DNA of 39,570 nt from the NCBI GenBank assembly GCA_944389545.1, contig CALXMT010000023.1:1-39570 (forward strand), given 5' to 3'. This document shows, piece after piece, positions 36,139-39,570 of the stretch. The position numbers and the translations under genes are program-made. Every line of letters begins with the position of its first letter. Within the stretch, counting starts at the first letter, position 1. Below the pieces are notes generated by a model that worked only from the letters and a program-made list of their open reading frames with translations, did not search any database and was not told the origin of the DNA. The stretch is from an uncultured Kiritimatiellota bacterium. Lineage in GTDB: Bacteria > Verrucomicrobiota > Kiritimatiellia > RFP12 > DVOR01.

Positions 36139-37512
36139 ATGCCCACACTGACCTTCCAAAGCACGGACGGCGCGCTGGCCGAGCGGGCCTGCGCCATTGT
36201 CCGCCGCCTCCGCGACCACGGCTTCACCGCCTACTTCGCCGGCGGCTGCGTCCGCGACGCCCTCCGCGGCGCCCCCGTGAAGGACATCGACGTCGCGACC
36301 TCCGCCACCCCCGACCAAATCGCCGCCCTCTTCCCCGCCCAAAGCGTCGGCGTCGGCAAAAGCTTCGGCGTGATGCTCGTCCTCCAAGACGGCGTCCCCT
36401 ATGACGTCGCCACCTTCCGCACCGACGGCGGCTACCAGGATGGCCGCCACCCGGAATCCATCGTCTACGACACCGCCGAGCACGACGCCCAGCGCCGCGA
36501 CTTCACCGTCAACGCCCTCTTCTACGACCCCCTCGAAGGCCGCGTCATCGACTACGTCGGCGGCCTGGACGACCTCCGCGCCGGCCGCCTGCGCACCGTC
36601 GGCGACCCTCTCCGCCGTTTCCGCGAAGACCGCCTCCGCCTCCTCCGCGCCATCCGCTTCGCCGCCGTCTGCGGGTGGGAGATCGAGCCCGCCACCTGGG
36701 CCGCCCTCTGCGCCGAGGCCCCCGCCCTCCCCTGCGTCAGCGCCGAGCGCATCCGCGCCGAGTTCCTCCGCATGCTCTGCGAGGCCCCCCGCCCCTCCCG
36801 CGCGCTCGACCTCCTGTCCGAGAGCGGCCTCCTCGCCGCCTTCTTCCCCGAGCTCCTCGCCCTGCGCGGCTGCCTCCAGGATCCCCGTTGGCACCCCGAA
36901 GGCGACGTCTGGATGCACACCGCCAAGATGCTCGACCTCGCCCCGCCCCCGCCGCGCGACCCCGCGCTCGTCTGGGCCATCCTCCTGCACGACATCGGCA
37001 AACCCACCACCCTCCAAACCTCCATCGACCCCGACGGCACCCCCCGCTATCGCACCCCCAACCACGCCGCCGTCGGCGCCGAAATGGTCGAGCCCGTCCT
37101 CCGCCGCTTCAAGGAGAGCCGCGCCCTCATCGAGACCGTCGTCACCGCCGTCCGCAACCATATGCAGTTCGTTGAGCTCCCCAAGATGCGCGCGTCCAAC
37201 GTCCGCAAGATGCTCGGCCGCCCCACCATGCCCCTGGAGCTCGAGCTCCACCGCCTCGACTGCCTCTCCTCCCACGCCAAGCTCGACCTCTACGACCTCG
37301 CCAAGCGCCGCCTCGCCGAGTTCGCCGCCGAGCCCATCCTCCCGCCCCGCGCCGTCACCGGGCGCGACCTCCTCACCCTCGGCTTCACCCCCGGCCCCGC
37401 CCTCGGCGAACTCCTCGACCGCCTCTACGCCCGCCAGCTCGAAGGCGCCGACCGCGACACCCTCCTCCGCGAGGCCGCCGACCTCCGCCCGGCCACCCCG
37501 CCTAACACCTGA
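36139..37512 (+). CDS. cca: CCA-adding enzyme / tRNA nucleotidyltransferase (class II, with HD domain)
   Basis: The product is 457 aa, starting 4 bp after the VWA gene. AYFAGGCVRDALRG and VKDIDVAT (Asp49, Asp51) form the nucleotidyltransferase metal site; RRDFTVNALFYDP (119-131) is the class II nucleotide-recognition stretch, and FREDRLRLLRAIRFAA the neck. An HD-type motif, LLHDIGKP (His284, Asp285), lies in the C-terminal part, as in bacterial CCA enzymes with phosphohydrolase activity. It adds or repairs the 3' CCA of tRNAs. Poly(A) polymerase is related, but its extended basic tail is absent. The local tRNA-Ser already encodes CCA, so repair may be the use for that tRNA. Confidence 0.92.
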   Translation: MPTLTFQSTDGALAERACAIVRRLRDHGFTAYFAGGCVRDALRGAPVKDIDVATSATPDQIAALFPAQSVGVGKSFGVMLVLQDGVPYDVATFRTDGGYQDGRHPESIVYDTAEHDAQRRDFTVNALFYDPLEGRVIDYVGGLDDLRAGRLRTVGDPLRRFREDRLRLLRAIRFAAVCGWEIEPATWAALCAEAPALPCVSAERIRAEFLRMLCEAPRPSRALDLLSESGLLAAFFPELLALRGCLQDPRWHPEGDVWMHTAKMLDLAPPPPRDPALVWAILLHDIGKPTTLQTSIDPDGTPRYRTPNHAAVGAEMVEPVLRRFKESRALIETVVTAVRNHMQFVELPKMRASNVRKMLGRPTMPLELELHRLDCLSSHAKLDLYDLAKRRLAEFAAEPILPPRAVTGRDLLTLGFTPGPALGELLDRLYARQLEGADRDTLLREAADLRPATPPNT

Positions 37513-37523
37513 CCGGCCCCGCC

Positions 37524-39410
37524 ATGATCATCCTCCCCACCGAGCGCAAGACCTTCCGCGCCAGGCTCATCCTGGCCGTCATCTACCTGGTCCTCGCCCT
37601 CGGCGCCCTCACGATGGTCTGGCCCTTCCTCATGATGGTCGCCGGCTCCATGTCCGGCCGCTTCGACTACGACCGCCACTCCCCCCTCCTCACCTCCGTC
37701 TGGACCCCCGAGGGCCGCTTCGTCCGCGTCCTCTCCTCCTTCCACCCCGCCTTCCCAAAAAACACCTTCCCCAACGCCCCCGCCGACTGGACCGCCTGGT
37801 CCGCCATCGCCGAGGACCCCGAGGCCATCCGCGCCTTCGCCCGACCGTGGATCGACGGCATGGACGACCCCGCGACCGCCGCCGCCTGGCGCACCATGGC
37901 CCAAGACTACGCCGACTTCAACCGCGCCTACGACGTCCGCAACTCCGTCTGTTCCTACGACGAGCGCGACGTCGCCCCCTACGTCCGCGCGACCTTCGAG
38001 GCCAAAACCGGCCACCAAAGCGAACAGGCCGCCCTCGACGAACTCAACCGCACCTGGGACATCCGCTACAACTCCTTCCACGCCATCCGCTTCCGCGCCC
38101 AGTCACGCGTCCCCCTCCACTATCCCGACTGGGATTGGCCCGACGACCCCAAGACCGCCCTCTGGCAAGCCTTCAAGGCCCACTGCCGCGACGTCCCCTA
38201 CCCCTACGCGCGCACCCGCCCCTACCGCCTCGCCCCCCGCTGGACCCGTTGGCGCGCCCAGCGCAACCTCGCCCCCGCCCCCTTCCCCGGCGACGACGCC
38301 GACCCCGCCTGGCGTGAATTCGTCACCACCGCCTACCCCCGCCGACTCCTCCGCGTCCGCATCAACCAAGAGACGCAGGCCGACTGGATCCGCTTCGTCC
38401 AAGCCCAAATCCGCTCCCCCGCCGACTACGAACGCCTCACCGGCCAAACCGCGCCCCACCGCCTCGCCGACATCCCCCTCAAGCCCTACGACAACACCCC
38501 CCTCTGGCGCGCCTTCGTCGCCACCCTCCCCTACGACGCCCTCATCGCCACCTCCGCCGAGGCCGATTGGCAGGCCTTCCTCAAGGCCCGCTACCGCACG
38601 CTCGACGCCCTCAACGCCGCCTACCGCGACGCCCACGGCGCCCCCTACGCCGCCACGGACTGGCGCGACGTCCCCCTTCCCCTCGCCCAGGCCTACGCCG
38701 TCACCTTCGCCGACCACGGCGCCGCCCTCCTCTGGCAAGACATCACCGCCAGCTACCGCACCGTCGTCGATGCCCTCTTCCTCCGCGGCCGCGCCTGGTG
38801 GAACACCCTCGTCCTCGTCCTGCTCACCATCCTCGCCACCCTCACCGTCAATCCCCTCGCCGCCTACGCGCTCTCCCGCTTCCGCCTCCCCCACACCGAA
38901 GGCATCCTCCTCTTCCTCCTGGCCACCATGGCCTTCCCCGCCGCCGTCACCGCCATCCCCGGCTTCCTCCTCATCCGCGAGCTCGGCCTCCTCAACACCT
39001 TCGCCGCCCTCGTCCTCCCCACCGTTGCCAACGGCCTCTCCATCTTCGTCCTCAAAGGCTTCTTCGACGCCCTCCCCCGCGAGCTCTACGAAGCCGCCAC
39101 CATCGACGGCGCCTCCGAGTGGCAAATCTTCCGCCACATCACCCTCCCCATGACCACCCCCATCCTCGCCGTCAACGCCCTCAACGCCTTCATCGCCGCC
39201 TACAACTCCTGGGAATGGGCCCTCCTCGTCTGCCAGCGCCAAAGCCATTGGACCCTCTCAGTCTGGCTCTACCAGATGAGCCAGACCTACGCCGGCACCC
39301 CCTGGGTCACCCTCGCCGGCTTCGTCCTCGTCTCCATCCCCACCGCCCTCGTCTTCCTCCTCTGCCAGCGCGTCATCCTCCGCGGCATCGTCCTCCCCTC
39401 CATGAAGTGA
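37524..39410 (+). CDS. Carbohydrate ABC transporter permease (MalG type) with ~375-residue insertion
   Basis: The product is 628 aa against ~280 for ordinary MalG-type permeases. The ATG at 37524 is 12 bp after the cca stop, with no good ribosome-binding site. Membrane segment 1 is at ~13-42 (LAVIYLVLALGALTMVWPFL). From ~45 to ~420 an extracytoplasmic insertion follows, containing three related blocks (near 153, 286 and 347) of the type W-x-A-F-x-A-R-Y, aLN, d-x-P-L. The rest is a normal binding-protein-dependent permease: NPLAAYALSRFRLP, FPAAVTAIPGFLLIRELGLL, and the EAA loop near 523 (EAATIDGASEWQIFRHITLP) that docks the ATPase. The partner permease, binding protein and ATPase are not in the window, though some may lie downstream. 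MalF's P2 loop is the nearest known analogue but is much smaller. Confidence 0.88.
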   Translation: MIILPTERKTFRARLILAVIYLVLALGALTMVWPFLMMVAGSMSGRFDYDRHSPLLTSVWTPEGRFVRVLSSFHPAFPKNTFPNAPADWTAWSAIAEDPEAIRAFARPWIDGMDDPATAAAWRTMAQDYADFNRAYDVRNSVCSYDERDVAPYVRATFEAKTGHQSEQAALDELNRTWDIRYNSFHAIRFRAQSRVPLHYPDWDWPDDPKTALWQAFKAHCRDVPYPYARTRPYRLAPRWTRWRAQRNLAPAPFPGDDADPAWREFVTTAYPRRLLRVRINQETQADWIRFVQAQIRSPADYERLTGQTAPHRLADIPLKPYDNTPLWRAFVATLPYDALIATSAEADWQAFLKARYRTLDALNAAYRDAHGAPYAATDWRDVPLPLAQAYAVTFADHGAALLWQDITASYRTVVDALFLRGRAWWNTLVLVLLTILATLTVNPLAAYALSRFRLPHTEGILLFLLATMAFPAAVTAIPGFLLIRELGLLNTFAALVLPTVANGLSIFVLKGFFDALPRELYEAATIDGASEWQIFRHITLPMTTPILAVNALNAFIAAYNSWEWALLVCQRQSHWTLSVWLYQMSQTYAGTPWVTLAGFVLVSIPTALVFLLCQRVILRGIVLPSMK

Positions 39411-39418
39411 AAACCGCC

Positions 39419-39451
39419 ACCCTAAAGGGCCCTCCCGGACCACGATAGGGT
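39419..39451. repeat. Two decayed units of the 13-bp palindrome family F
   Basis: ACCCTAAAGGG (39419) and ACCACGATAGGGT (39439), 20 bp apart, with a GGTCTC flank, resemble the units at 8248-8393. They lie 8 bp after the permease stop and just before a family E element. Confidence 0.6.
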
Positions 39452-39497
39452 CTCGCCCAATACTGTCCTGGGAAAGTTTTTCCGCGAAGACGACCTT

Positions 39498-39559
39498 GCG
39501 TGGAAACCCTGCGGGCTCCATCGCTCCCGTTGGTCGCGCCGCCCTTGGGATTTCCACGC
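39498..39559 (+). repeat. 62-bp palindromic element (family E), copy 2
   Basis: It is nearly identical to 4735-4796, from GCGTGGAAACCCTGCGGGCT to GGGATTTCCACGC, preceded by AGTTTTTCCGCGAAGACGAC. It follows the permease gene by ~90 bp; the window ends 11 bp later. Confidence 0.8.
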
Positions 39560-39570
39560 TATCGCGCCCC

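Overview
The window reads as chromosomal DNA of a high-GC Gram-negative bacterium. The best guess is the PVC superphylum, most likely a gut-type Kiritimatiellota/Verrucomicrobiota lineage. This rests on GC-rich third codon positions, SecA with a SEC-C tail, a secreted C10-type protease, a LamG/beta-helix protein, BspA-type leucine-rich repeats, an AAA-ATPase_like/PDDEXK_9 gene, and very repeat-rich intergenic DNA. The lineage is inferred from gene content and style, not from a marker alignment. I found no phage, plasmid or conjugation genes, no transposase, no rRNA and no CRISPR array.

Layout. 1-540: tandem copies of a dispersed repeat. 542-4693: a large secreted protein with a C10 (streptopain-like) protease domain and a degenerate C25 (gingipain-like) domain. 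4694-5162: three stacked repeat elements. 5163-5254: tRNA-Ser(GCU). 5369-8171: an exported acidic-tail protein and a PpiD/SurA-like folding factor, closed by a strong terminator. 8248-8393: a regular array of seven 13-bp palindromes. 8614-10409: a four-domain S1 RNA-binding protein with a coupled small gene. 11196-12338: dinB, flanked by inverted copies of one repeat family. 12911-16279 (minus): a LamG/beta-helix secreted protein sharing a C-terminal domain with the C10 protein. 16669-19866: mfd. 20309-23398: four translationally coupled genes (HAD phosphatase, membrane protein, AlkA-type glycosylase, beta-propeller). 23500-27505: queE, an esterase and a leucine-rich repeat protein. 27534-27787: gene debris, including the 3' end of an ABC exporter. 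27936-29519 (minus): AAA-ATPase_like protein with a decayed nuclease motif. 29926-30993: acyltransferase behind a leader that can form two competing structures. 31145-39410: secA, a VWA membrane protein, a CCA-adding enzyme and a sugar ABC permease carrying a roughly 375-residue insertion, all tightly packed.

How the genes relate. Two themes recur. One is envelope work: SecA export, a PPIase-type folding factor, secreted protease and lectin-like proteins, a VWA protein and an acyltransferase. The other is genome and RNA maintenance: Mfd, DNA polymerase IV, AlkA, the CCA enzyme, QueE and S1. Isolated transcription starts repeatedly show an extended -10 box of the form TGN-TAnnnT; in four cases it lies only 6-9 nt before the ATG, suggesting leaderless mRNAs.

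The most unusual material is the permease insertion with its three-fold repeat, the shared C-terminal domain of the two big secreted proteins, the crossed-stem leader at 29761-29925, the palindrome array at 8248-8393, and several families of structured intergenic repeats that recur around nearly every gene block.
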